From assembly GCA_910574885.1 (NCBI GenBank), contig CAJTDD010000015.1, positions 53,482 to 117,481 on the forward strand: 64,000 nucleotides of DNA. The letters are read 5' to 3'. The DNA comes from Lachnospiraceae bacterium (GTDB taxonomy: Bacteria; Bacillota; Clostridia; Lachnospirales; Lachnospiraceae). The notes under the pieces are model-generated. The model saw only the letters and a list, made by a program, of their open reading frames with translations, did no database searches and was not told the origin of the DNA. Shown here piece by piece: positions 38,817 through 46,950 of the stretch (position 1 is its first letter; each line of letters begins with the position of its first letter). The position numbers and the translations under genes were made by a program.

Positions 38817-40778
38817 TTAACTAAATTTACCGCTATCTATTGTAGCGGATATTAGGCCGTTCGTAAAGTGGGAATGTGAATCTTCGTACCGGATAACTTC
38901 CTCTGTATATTTTCGTTCCATATCATGCCTGATTTTCCGATTCTCAGCCGTATCGAAAATAATTGAGAAATCATAATCTTCCGGATACAATTCATCCGCC
39001 GCCACATGGAGCTTCACCCGTTTATGGTTGATCCAAATCTTTTTTCCCGGCATCTGGACCCTAAGTACGCCTTTCTCATTCACAGGCTCGCAGACAATCC
39101 CTATCTTCTTATCCGGATATACCATCACGCTGTCTCCGCGCCGAAACTTCTCACGAAGCCCAATATTTCCTTTCGCCTCTTTCACTTTAGAAATCTTCTG
39201 CCCATTTCGCTTCCTTATCGCAGCATCTTCTGTTCGGAAACGATAGGAAGCAACTGCCGCTTCCCCGTATGCAGCGCAAATTGCAGTTTTCAGCATCCCA
39301 CCCGGCATTCCCAGCCTGTCGGCAATATAAAAGGCACAGCTCTCCCCTGCCTCGCCGATTACCATCTGATAAGTAGGGTTTAATGTTTCCTTATCAAACG
39401 TCATCCTTGCGTTTATAAGATCCTCCGTCTTTTTTGCATATTCCTTGACTTCCGGATAATGGGTCGTCACCAGGAAAATCGCACCGCTCTTTCTCAGCTC
39501 TTCTAGAATCGCGATTGCGATCCCCATCCCCTCAGCAGGATCGGTTCCGGAGCCAAGCTCGTCCATTATTACAAAACTATCCTTATTTACTTCACTCAGA
39601 ACTTCCAGCACGTTCTTGATATGGGCTGAAAATGTAGATAGGTTCTCTGCAATATTCTGACCGTCTCCTATATCGCACAGATAAGTGCTATTCATACAGA
39701 CATCTGCCTCCCGGCAAGGCACATGCAGCCCGCATTGCGCCATCATGCAGCTTAGCATTACCGTCTTAATCGCGACCGTCTTTCCGCCTGTATTCGGTCC
39801 GGTTATGACAATGCCCCTTGCCCGCTCTCCGATCTCAAATTGTAACGGCACATTCACTCGTTTATCCATCAGCGGGTGTCTTGCGTCTTTCAAAACAATC
39901 TTCCGTCCTGTATTGATGGCTGGTTCTGTCCCGTCCATGTCCATGCTCAGCTTTCCTTTTGAGAAAATAAAATCCAGCTTCTCAATCATCCCCATATTAT
40001 TGTTCATCATCTCCGCAGATTCCGCCACCATCGCCGTCAGCGTATAGAGTATTCGGTAAACCTCATTCTCTTCATTGATTTTCAGCAGCTGCAGTTCGTC
40101 ATAAAATTTGGCAGCAATTGACGGCTCAATAAAGAGTGTATTCCCAGTTGCAGACTTGTCAACCACACTTCCCGGTATCCTGGACTTATATTCTCTTTTC
40201 ACAGGGACGCAGATCCTTCCATTGCGCAGGGTGCAAAAACTGTCTGCCATATATGCTTTATTAGAACGCATGACCTGTTCCGCCTTTTGCTTCATCTGTT
40301 CTTCGCATTTTGTTATCTGGTTTCTAAGCTTCATAAGTTCGTTCGATGCATGATCATCTACCTGCTGCCCACGGATCTGCCTGCCGATTTCCTCACGGAG
40401 TTCTTGGATAGTAAATAGATTTTCGTCATAATAGGCGAGAGAATTATCATAAAATTTTCCCCTGCTCAGGTAATCTCTGAGACGTTTGACCGCTGCCAGA
40501 ACCTTCTCGACCTGCTCAAGCTGGCGAGGCGTAAGGCATCCCCCTTTTTCGGCGATCACAAGGATTTCCCAGATTTCGGAAACATTCTGAAGCGGAGGCG
40601 CTCCTAAATTTTCCATCATATTCCTGCTGTCTGTTGTATCCTTTAGCCGCCTCCTCAATTCCAGTTCAGAAAGATAAAATGATATGTTACGTATCTGGTC
40701 CTTTGCTTGGTCGGTAATCGCCAGTTCCATCCATTTTTCCTTAATCTTGTCAAATTCACTCTGTTTTTCTATGTTCAT
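38817..40778 (-). CDS. MutS2-like ATPase lacking the Smr nuclease domain
   Basis: A 653-residue relative of MutS2. Present are the MutS2-type clamp/coiled-coil region (residues 1-290), the ATPase with Walker A GPNTGGKT and Walker B VIMDELGSGTDP, the second coiled coil, and a KOW-like stretch (FRRGDSVMVYPDKKIGIV). The chain stops before any Smr domain, whereas MutS2 is normally near 780-790 residues. MutS2 has been reported to split collided ribosomes; this form could keep that activity without cutting nucleic acid. ATG 40778 follows AGAGAGGAAACC. The transcript begins about 430 bp upstream in a leader with an intrinsic terminator. Confidence 0.85.
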   Translation of the reverse strand: MNIEKQSEFDKIKEKWMELAITDQAKDQIRNISFYLSELELRRRLKDTTDSRNMMENLGAPPLQNVSEIWEILVIAEKGGCLTPRQLEQVEKVLAAVKRLRDYLSRGKFYDNSLAYYDENLFTIQELREEIGRQIRGQQVDDHASNELMKLRNQITKCEEQMKQKAEQVMRSNKAYMADSFCTLRNGRICVPVKREYKSRIPGSVVDKSATGNTLFIEPSIAAKFYDELQLLKINEENEVYRILYTLTAMVAESAEMMNNNMGMIEKLDFIFSKGKLSMDMDGTEPAINTGRKIVLKDARHPLMDKRVNVPLQFEIGERARGIVITGPNTGGKTVAIKTVMLSCMMAQCGLHVPCREADVCMNSTYLCDIGDGQNIAENLSTFSAHIKNVLEVLSEVNKDSFVIMDELGSGTDPAEGMGIAIAILEELRKSGAIFLVTTHYPEVKEYAKKTEDLINARMTFDKETLNPTYQMVIGEAGESCAFYIADRLGMPGGMLKTAICAAYGEAAVASYRFRTEDAAIRKRNGQKISKVKEAKGNIGLREKFRRGDSVMVYPDKKIGIVCEPVNEKGVLRVQMPGKKIWINHKRVKLHVAADELYPEDYDFSIIFDTAENRKIRHDMERKYTEEVIRYEDSHSHFTNGLISATIDSGKFS

Positions 40779-40816
40779 TTTCGGTTTCCTCTCTTTTATA
40801 ATTACATCCTTATCTA

Positions 40817-40966
40817 TTAATACGAAAAAGACCATGGCTGCCTGAAAGCATAAAATACCATGGTCTTTTCATACACTCTGATGCACTGTCGGTGATAATT
40901 AGAAATTTTCTGACTCTCCCAAACGTCACAACAGCCTTCAAGAATATTGTAATAATAAAAGAACAT
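40817..40966 (-). other. Possible leader ORF overlapping the attenuator, 49 codons
   Basis: An open frame from ATG 40966 (or an in-frame TTG at 40999) running through the terminator and ending in its distal flank; C-terminus FRQPWSFSY is encoded by the terminator stem. It is rich in aromatic and Cys residues at its start (MFFYYYN). The ribosome site is weak, so translation is uncertain. If translated, ribosome stalling in it could control the hairpin. Confidence 0.3.
40825..40869 (-). terminator. Attenuator-type terminator in the MutS2-like leader
   Basis: On the minus strand a perfect 12-bp stem (40869-40858 with 40837-40826) is followed by TTTTTCG, 47 bp before the MutS2-like start, so it should stop transcription before the gene. 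The descending arm contains CAGCCATG (40840-40833). Its exact complement CATGGCTG occurs upstream in the leader at 40981-40974, allowing a competing antiterminator pairing. Confidence 0.8.
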
Positions 40967-41119
40967 GACCATACAGCCATGCTCTCGTAATATCTGCAAA
41001 TATATCTCTTAAAAGAATACCACAATATTAAGCATTTGTAAGGCGAAAACGTCAACAGCTTACGCTGTCAACAAATGGGCAAACTCCTAGTGTATAACTA
41101 AAAATCACCCCTGCAATAT

Positions 41120-41158
41120 CTATTCTGCAATTTTCTCCATTACAACCACACTTAACAT
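41120..41158 (-). CDS. 12-codon leader peptide candidate
   Basis: A tiny frame MLSVVVMEKIAE with an ideal AGGAGGATG ribosome site, about 45 bases after a perfect promoter and 380 bp upstream of the MutS2-like gene. Strong initiation signals on such a short frame are typical of regulatory leader peptides. Confidence 0.45.
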   Translation of the reverse strand: MLSVVVMEKIAE

Positions 41159-41204
41159 GCAACATCCTCCTATTTCTTTATCTGTAAAATTAAATCCGTT
41201 TATG

Positions 41205-41233
41205 ATTATATATGCAAAACAATCCCCTGTCAA
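41205..41233 (-). promoter_or_regulatory. Perfect-consensus SigA promoter for the MutS2-like leader
   Basis: Minus strand TTGACA (41233-41228), 17-base spacer, TATAAT (41210-41205). It reads into the 12-codon ORF and the attenuator leader. The 514 bp between 40779 and 41292 hold this promoter, the two leader ORFs, the terminator and no other recognised gene. Confidence 0.85.
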
Positions 41234-41292
41234 GTATAAAATCCTTTATCTATGGAGCTATCTATGGAGCTTTGAAATGTAAAATGCATATT

Positions 41293-42405
41293 CTATTCTA
41301 ATCCATACTTTTGATACATCAGTTCGCGGTATGCTTTATCCACACTGATTCTGCTTAGATCTTCCAAAAGATTTTTGTCAAGAAGAAGCTGAACTAAGGT
41401 TTCCATACGATTTTCCCTCTTTTTTAATTGCATCTCCTTCTTTTGTACCTGCACTTCTCTCATTTTCAATGACAATTCCTTCTCCTGGAATTTCGTTTCC
41501 TTCTCCTGAAGCTCCGTTTCCTTCTCCTGGAACTTCGTTTCCTTCTCCTGAAGCTCCGTTTCCTTCTCCTGGAATTTCGTTTCCTTCTCCTGAAGCTCCG
41601 TTTCCTTCTCCTGGAATTTCGTTTCCTTCTCCTGAAGCTCCGTTTCCTTCTCCTGGAACTTCGTTTCCTTCTCCTGAAGCTTCGTTTCCTTCTCCTGGAA
41701 CTGGAGTTCTTTCTTCCTCCACTCATCTGCAAAAATCTCTTTTAACGCATCACATACCATATGCCCTGCCTCCTCCATCGTCTTCTGATTCGCCCGCATA
41801 ATCAAATCCATGGCCGCCTGGTATAGATTGGATTCCCTATGTCCCTTGTACTCTCCCAATAACCGTTTCGTATTCATATCCATTGCCAGATTTCTTCTTA
41901 AACTACTCAGCCACCGGTTTTCCCTGGGCGGAAGCTGTGTATTTACAATAATCTGCATCGAAACCGGGTCATTCACAAGCCAGTAGATTCCTTTCCCTTT
42001 TTGCACTGCCTCAATGTTCCTCTCGTTTTTCAACAATTTCAACATCTTTCTGGGAAAATGACTGCATACAAAAGTGATTGTGATATCTTCCATGGAAATC
42101 TCGTGTATTTTCTGCGTGTTCGATTGATAGAGACATGCGTACCCATAAACTTTATAGAAATCATCAATACTCAGATAATCATCCGGGCTCTTGTATTCTA
42201 TTAAATTGTGTTTACGGAAAATCTTTCCAATATTCTTTTGTACAGGCGTATCATCTGATTCCTTAATCACCACCGTGTCAATGCGCAGTGATTTCTTGTA
42301 TAACTCGTATTCCGAACGGAATCTCAGACGTGCAGATTCTCCCTTTAATTCAATCTGGAGAGCTGCGTGAAAGCCATCATGCCATTGTAAAACCTCATCT
42401 GCCAT
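41293..42405 (-). CDS. PD-(D/E)XK-like protein with heptad-repeat coiled coil
   Basis: A 370-residue protein of a family frequent in Lachnospiraceae but uncharacterised. The N-terminal part has D43 in LRIDTVVIK and E70/K72 in LIEYKSP, the pattern of a PD-(D/E)XK nuclease fold of the Rpn/transposase kind. Residues about 236-311 are eleven seven-residue units (FQEKETK alternating with LQEKETE), predicted to form one long coiled coil, then a basic helix. Start ATG after GGAGGTAG, with its own promoter. An accessory gene in a region with mobile-element traces. Confidence 0.65.
   Translation of the reverse strand: MADEVLQWHDGFHAALQIELKGESARLRFRSEYELYKKSLRIDTVVIKESDDTPVQKNIGKIFRKHNLIEYKSPDDYLSIDDFYKVYGYACLYQSNTQKIHEISMEDITITFVCSHFPRKMLKLLKNERNIEAVQKGKGIYWLVNDPVSMQIIVNTQLPPRENRWLSSLRRNLAMDMNTKRLLGEYKGHRESNLYQAAMDLIMRANQKTMEEAGHMVCDALKEIFADEWRKKELQFQEKETKLQEKETKFQEKETELQEKETKFQEKETELQEKETKFQEKETELQEKETKFQEKETELQEKETKFQEKELSLKMREVQVQKKEMQLKKRENRMETLVQLLLDKNLLEDLSRISVDKAYRELMYQKYGLE
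41476..41700. repeat. 21-bp tandem repeat array in the coiled-coil gene
   Basis: Ten full 21-bp units plus a partial one, in a higher-order alternation of 42 bp, each encoding x-Q-E-K-E-T-x. Units are almost identical at DNA level, so the array should expand and contract by slippage while keeping the frame. Confidence 0.9.
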
Positions 42406-42416
42406 TCACTACCTCC

Positions 42417-42445
42417 ATTATATTCAATTTCAGAGTCATATGCAA
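42417..42445 (-). promoter_or_regulatory. SigA promoter of the coiled-coil gene
   Basis: Minus strand TTGCAT (42445-42440), 17 bases, TATAAT (42422-42417), immediately before the GGAGGTAG ribosome site, so the untranslated leader is very short. Confidence 0.65.
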
Positions 42446-42497
42446 GGTAATCAAACTATTTCATGTATTTTCTCATGGAAACCACCTGCCCTTTTCC

Positions 42498-42710
42498 CTA
42501 GTGTACTGTCTGCATTATATTCAGCCAAACCTCCTTGTCTATTCGCCCATTTGCCGCGTTGGATTCACTCAACGGTCGGTCATAAGGAATCCTCCCGCAA
42601 GCGGGTCCCTCCTTGTGACAACAGCCACCGCTACGCCGTCGAAAATCCGCCTTGCAGATGAACGAATATCCTGCGGAGTTTCGCCAGATATAATACAGAC
42701 AGTACACTAG
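42498..42710. mobile_element. MITE-like element, 213 bp with 23-bp terminal inverted repeats
   Basis: The ends CTAGTGTACTGTCTG...ATTATAT (42498-42520) and its complement (42688-42710) match at 22 of 23 positions. TA dinucleotides just inside the outermost bases would fit a TA target duplication of the IS630/Tc1 type. The interior carries a small CCCGC-AA-GCGGG hairpin and no transposase. Non-autonomous element inserted between accessory genes. Confidence 0.75.
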
Positions 42711-43231
42711 AGCTTGTTTGAAATTGTTTTCATCAGCTGTGCCTTCCAGTTTGTGGGAGATTTTGATCAAATGAAGGTGTCATAGCTGACTATGTTGACT
42801 GAATTTGGGCAAAATATACCGCGAAGCAGGAGGTTCAGATGATGGGAATAAATTCTCAAACACGCTTTTTTTCATAAGTCGGATAAATTCTGACGATTAT
42901 CAGATTTGAAAATAAGACTATATTGAACAAAGAATTGCCTATACCATAGAATCAAATTCGGTATAGGACGGTCTTCAACCGCCTCAAAACGAATATTGAA
43001 TCGGTTGTTCTATTATAATATCACTTCCGAAGCCATATCTCAATTATTTTCATCCGACTTTTTCCGACAATTATTATCCAGAACAGTTTCCCAACCCCTA
43101 CTTATTATGATATAATGAATTGCGCTGATATGCGTGAAGACACTTTTGACAATATCAAGTCCCACCGTAAATAAATTGCACTGATATGCGAAAATATAAT
43201 TTTAACTTTATAAAGGAGAACCTGAATATCT
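42711..43231. other. Gene-poor stretch with short direct repeats
   Basis: About 520 bp with no convincing gene. It contains an inverted repeat CCTATACC/GGTATAGG (near 42942-42971), an extended -10 TGATATAAT (43108-43116), and two direct copies of AATTGC(G/A)CTGATATGCG at 43118-43134 and 43174-43190, 56 bp apart, upstream of the DUF3788 gene. The left part next to the MITE may be further mobile-element debris. No function assigned. Confidence 0.4.
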
Positions 43232-43651
43232 ATGATTGATTTAAAAGACCGTAATTACTGCCCTACCTTAGAGGAGATAGGCGCTTATATCCAAAATTCC
43301 GTATTTCAAGATTTTTGCTCGGAAATCAAAGAAACCTACAAATGCAGCGAAAAGATTGAATATAGCTGCTGTAGTATGGAGCCGGGATGGAATGTAAAAT
43401 TCAAAAAATCGGGAAAATCCCTTTGTACCATATATCCCAGAGAATCTTTCTTCACCGCCATGGTCGTCATCGGAAGGAAAGAAAAAGAATCTGTTGAAGA
43501 ACTCCTGCCTGCGTGTACTTCCCGGTTACAGGAGATTTATAAGGAGACAAAAGAGGGGAACGGGCAGCGGTGGCTGATGATTGACTTGGAAGACAAGGAT
43601 TCCATGTACCACGACGTACTCCGCCTGATCAAAATCCGCAGTACCCGTTGA
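43232..43651 (+). CDS. DUF3788 family protein
   Basis: A 139-residue cytoplasmic protein with the DUF3788 pattern: PTLEEIGAYI near the N-terminus, EPGWNVKFKKSGKSLCTIYP in the middle and a C-terminal DLEDKDSMYHDVLRLIKIR. Such proteins are widespread, small and uncharacterised, often called YdhG-like. AAAGGAGAA ribosome site. One of few plus-strand genes in the first 58 kb, in an accessory stretch. Confidence 0.85.
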   Translation: MIDLKDRNYCPTLEEIGAYIQNSVFQDFCSEIKETYKCSEKIEYSCCSMEPGWNVKFKKSGKSLCTIYPRESFFTAMVVIGRKEKESVEELLPACTSRLQEIYKETKEGNGQRWLMIDLEDKDSMYHDVLRLIKIRSTR

Positions 43652-43671
43652 TTCTCCAACTTGCACGGTAC

Positions 43672-43774
43672 GAAGGGGTTGTCGGAAAATGAGGTTTTCA
43701 AACAATATATAGATAGCTTCTTTGAAGAAGTATGGCATATATTGTAGAAAATACAACCTTTCGAGACAGCCCCT
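43672..43774. repeat. 103-bp fold-back sequence between convergent genes
   Basis: Imperfect inverted ends GGGGTTGTCGGAAA and TTTCGAGACAGCCCC enclose CAATATATA...TATATTG and a central AGCTTCTT/GAAGAAGT hairpin, so the whole segment can fold on itself. The GGGGCTGTCTCGAAA end resembles ends of IS1182-type elements. It may be a small MITE or act as a bidirectional terminator. Confidence 0.45.
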
Positions 43775-43815
43775 CTATAGTTGGATTCAGATATGTATTG
43801 CCCGGCGTTATCATC

Positions 43816-46320
43816 TTACCGGATATCGAACACGCTCCTCACCCGTATCCCTTCCGCCTTCCCGGAGACAATCTTCACTCTCTTCTCATCCCCGTTCAGG
43901 TCAAAGTAATTATCCGACAGAATCAAATCTTCCTCCTTGTTTAGAATCTCCACGCTTTTCGCATACGCCTTTGCCGACACAACAATCTCATCGCCCTCCA
44001 CACAAAAGGAAAGCTTTGGATCTTCATACCGGAAATATTTCGGGTATGAAAAAATAACCGTCCCGTCCGAAACCACTTCTCCATCCTTTCGCATTTCATA
44101 ACTTACATACTCCGAAAATACGTCAACCTCCGGCAAAAGAACCTTGTCAAGCCACACGCTGGCAAGCGCGGGAACCTTCACTTCCTGCATGCCGCCGTCC
44201 CGGATTACCTGCGCCTTCCCATTGCGGACAGCCCAGGATACCTGCACACACTGTTCCTCCATCGTCTCATTTGCCACATTTAGCCGAATCGACTTTTCAA
44301 ACACAAAATGCTCCCGGTTCATGTCCGCCTCCTGCGTCATCATCCCTTCCTCCTGACAGGAAATCAGCAAGGGCGCAAAGAAACGTTTTTCCGCATAGTG
44401 CAGCGCCTTCCATCTTCCGCAGTAATCAATGGACGACCAGGAAATAACCGGCCAGCAGTCATTGAGCTGCCACACAATCGCCCCCATACAGCGTCCCCGG
44501 TTCCGCCGGAAATGCTCCACGCCATACCGGATTGCATCTGCCTGCAGAAGCTGGGACGCATAAATCAGGGTATCGAAATCCGTAGGGTACAGATACGTCT
44601 GCTGCAGATAATTCATAATCTTCCCGTTTGCACCGTAATTGCGCTGATGCTTTTCCATCACATAGGAAAAAATGTTCATGTCCTTAGGGTCGTCGGTAAA
44701 CGTCTCAATGGTCTTCCTGCTTGGGAAGGACTGGAACCCAAACTCAGACGCATAGCGGAAGAAATATTTGCGGTACTCGGAAAACGGCTTATTTCCGTGC
44801 CACACCTCCCAGTAATGCACATCCCCCCGGTTGGGGCTGTTGGGCGCGTCGAACGCCCCGCCGGACGACGGGCTTGCAGGCCAATAGAAGGTCTGCGGGT
44901 CATACTCTGCCAGCACTTCGGGAATCAACTGCTCATACATGATGACATAGTCCCGGACTTCCGTCTTCTTCGTGACCCAGTGATGCCCTTCCTCCACAAA
45001 CATCTCCATTTCGTTATTGCCGCACCAAAGCCCCAGAGACGCATGGTGGCGGAGGCGTTTGATATTGTCGATGAATTCCTGGCGGATATTCGCCTTGAAT
45101 TCCGGCGTCAGCTCATACACGGCACAGGCAAACATGAAATCCTGCCAGACAATCAGTCCCATCTCGTCGCAAATATCATAGAACCAGTCCTCCGGGTAAT
45201 AGCCGCCGCCCCACACACGGACGGTGTTGTAATTCGCCGCCACGCATTGCGAAAGGAGTTTCCGGGTGGTTTCCGGCGTAACCCGCCCGATCAAATGGTC
45301 TTCCGGAATATAATCCGCGCCCATGGCAAAGATGGCGACGCCGTTTACCTCATGGGCAAAGCTCTCCCCCCACGCATCCTTTTCAATCCCCATTGTCATT
45401 GTCCTAAGTCCTATCCGCCGCTCCCAGACATCGGCAGTCTCTCCGTCTGCATAGAGCATTACCTTCACGGTATAAAGTGGCTGAGCGCCGTAGCCGTTGG
45501 GCCACCAGAGCTTGGGATGTTCAATTAAGATATCTTTTGGAGAATCCGGATACTTTCGGAGCGTACCGTCAGGCTCTTTTATTTCTACCACATACCTGAC
45601 ATCCAGTGAATTTGGATGATTCCCTGTCCCCGCTAGTTCAGCCGGAGAATCCCCCTCATCCCGTGACTGCCCACAAACCCCAACATGTTTTGCGGTAACA
45701 TCAAAGTGCAGCACAACATTCCCGTCTCCATGCTCCTGCCTGACAGAAACACTGTCAATCCTTGCCTTCTTCACCCCGATCAGCGATACCGGACGGAAGA
45801 TTCCCGCATCCGGAAGATGCGCTCCCCAGTCCCACCCAAACATACAATGAGCCTTGCGCATATGGACGAAACCATCCATGGCATCCTCCGAACCCAGCGT
45901 CCGGCATTTGGCAAATTCTTCCCTTATGAACCTAAGGGGCGAGTGCAGCAAAACCCGCAGCACATTATCCTTTTCCCTGAGAATGCCTGTAACATCAAAC
46001 TCCCAGACACGGTGCATATTATACGCCTTTCCAACCAATTCCTGATTCATATAAATATCGGCAATCGTATCCAACCCGTCAAAACGAAGGAAAATCCGCT
46101 CCTGTCCAAGCAGATCCTTATCCGAATCAAAGCTTACCTCATATTCATAATCATTTTCCATCAAAGGGAGGGCGCGGATTTCATTGTCCTTCCAGAATGG
46201 GTCTTCCATGCTGCCGTTTCGCAGTAAATCCGTGTAGACCGTTCCCGGAACAACGGCGGGCTGGTCAGGTTCTCCCTGACACCGCAGCCGCCAGTTTTTA
46301 TCTAAATTCTGTATTATCAT
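43816..46320 (-). CDS. Beta-mannosidase, GH2
   Basis: Retaining exo-beta-mannosidase acting inside the cell on manno-oligosaccharides or the N-glycan core. The 834-residue protein has the N-terminal sugar-binding jelly roll, an immunoglobulin-like domain and the TIM barrel with acid/base Glu in WCGNNEMEMF and probable nucleophile Glu in YASEFGFQSFPS. ATG 46320 follows AGGAGG; an upstream in-frame ATG has no such site. It is the last gene of the importer operon starting at 55084. Confidence 0.9.
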   Translation of the reverse strand: MIIQNLDKNWRLRCQGEPDQPAVVPGTVYTDLLRNGSMEDPFWKDNEIRALPLMENDYEYEVSFDSDKDLLGQERIFLRFDGLDTIADIYMNQELVGKAYNMHRVWEFDVTGILREKDNVLRVLLHSPLRFIREEFAKCRTLGSEDAMDGFVHMRKAHCMFGWDWGAHLPDAGIFRPVSLIGVKKARIDSVSVRQEHGDGNVVLHFDVTAKHVGVCGQSRDEGDSPAELAGTGNHPNSLDVRYVVEIKEPDGTLRKYPDSPKDILIEHPKLWWPNGYGAQPLYTVKVMLYADGETADVWERRIGLRTMTMGIEKDAWGESFAHEVNGVAIFAMGADYIPEDHLIGRVTPETTRKLLSQCVAANYNTVRVWGGGYYPEDWFYDICDEMGLIVWQDFMFACAVYELTPEFKANIRQEFIDNIKRLRHHASLGLWCGNNEMEMFVEEGHHWVTKKTEVRDYVIMYEQLIPEVLAEYDPQTFYWPASPSSGGAFDAPNSPNRGDVHYWEVWHGNKPFSEYRKYFFRYASEFGFQSFPSRKTIETFTDDPKDMNIFSYVMEKHQRNYGANGKIMNYLQQTYLYPTDFDTLIYASQLLQADAIRYGVEHFRRNRGRCMGAIVWQLNDCWPVISWSSIDYCGRWKALHYAEKRFFAPLLISCQEEGMMTQEADMNREHFVFEKSIRLNVANETMEEQCVQVSWAVRNGKAQVIRDGGMQEVKVPALASVWLDKVLLPEVDVFSEYVSYEMRKDGEVVSDGTVIFSYPKYFRYEDPKLSFCVEGDEIVVSAKAYAKSVEILNKEEDLILSDNYFDLNGDEKRVKIVSGKAEGIRVRSVFDIR

Positions 46321-46416
46321 ACAACCTCCTGCTATTTCATTTCTGGCACAAAGATAAAAGAGCTGCCGCATCAAGCGCGATTCTTAATCTTACGCCCATG
46401 ACAGCAGCTTCTTTCA

Positions 46417-46863
46417 TTAATTCCTTGGATACTCGTTACACAATAACCGGTACGGCTCTTCATCCTCCTCAATCTCCGGGAAACGTCCAATTGGCTCATA
46501 GAACCGATTATCATGCTCATCGTCATTGCACATGGACACTTCCCCGAGAAGCACGTCGCCGCTCCCCTCTTCTACATGAAAATCATGATACATATACGGA
46601 TAAATGGTAATACTCTCTCCCGGCGTCAGGCGCACTTTCGTACCCGCAGGTACGGTAAATTCCCGCCCATCGCAATGGACGGTGACATCCGTATCGGCAA
46701 ACTCCAGATTCCCGTTTCGGATTGTAATCAATGAAAATCCTACCTCATCAAATTTGCCAAGGCCATAATCCGTGATATCCCACCCCAGCATATTGTCCCG
46801 GATCTCATCATATTCTGCACCCTTTGTCTTCCACTCGCCGTTCTGCTTTTTGAACGTTTCTTC
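46417..46863 (-). pseudogene. D-lyxose ketol-isomerase remnant
   Basis: The ORF from ATG 46791 encodes 124 residues matching the C-terminal cupin part of D-lyxose isomerase (DTDVTV, VRLTPGESI, LGEVSMCNDD, NRFYEPIGRFPEIEEDEEP). Homology continues upstream of the ATG (EYDEIRDNMLGWDITDYG) to an in-frame TAG at 46864-46866, beyond which the expected N-terminus is replaced by 20-bp repeats. Inside, RNGN is joined directly to the ADTDVTV strand, so about 50 residues carrying the HxHxxKxED metal ligands are missing. Most likely a dead copy. The enzyme interconverts D-lyxose/D-xylulose and D-mannose/D-fructose, fitting the mannosidase operon. Confidence 0.65.
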
Positions 46864-46870
46864 CTATTTC

Positions 46871-46950
46871 TGCAAAATCCCGGTCTGCTTTACGGAAACC
46901 CAGCCTGTTTTTTGCAAACTCCGCCTGCTTTACGCAAGCCCCGTCTGCTG
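46871..46950. repeat. Four degenerate 20-bp tandem repeats
   Basis: Units at 46871, 46891, 46911 and 46931 follow the pattern T(T/A)(C/T)G-CAAA-CCC-G-CTGCTT. The array covers the last codons of the DUF4432 gene and the gap to the lyxose isomerase remnant. Confidence 0.6.

Noticed and set aside
41476..41700. CRISPR-like appearance of the 21-bp repeats
   Set aside because: Units are contiguous, without unique spacers, and lie inside a coding frame; no cas genes nearby.
41378..41801. Alternative-frame proline/serine- and arginine-rich repeat proteins over the coiled-coil array
   Set aside because: Any frame through a 21-bp repeat stays open; only the minus-strand 41293-42405 frame has a ribosome site, promoter and non-repeat homologous domain.
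42498..42770. 90-residue minus-strand ORF across the MITE
   Set aside because: No ribosome site; it reads through both terminal inverted repeats and is explained by the element.
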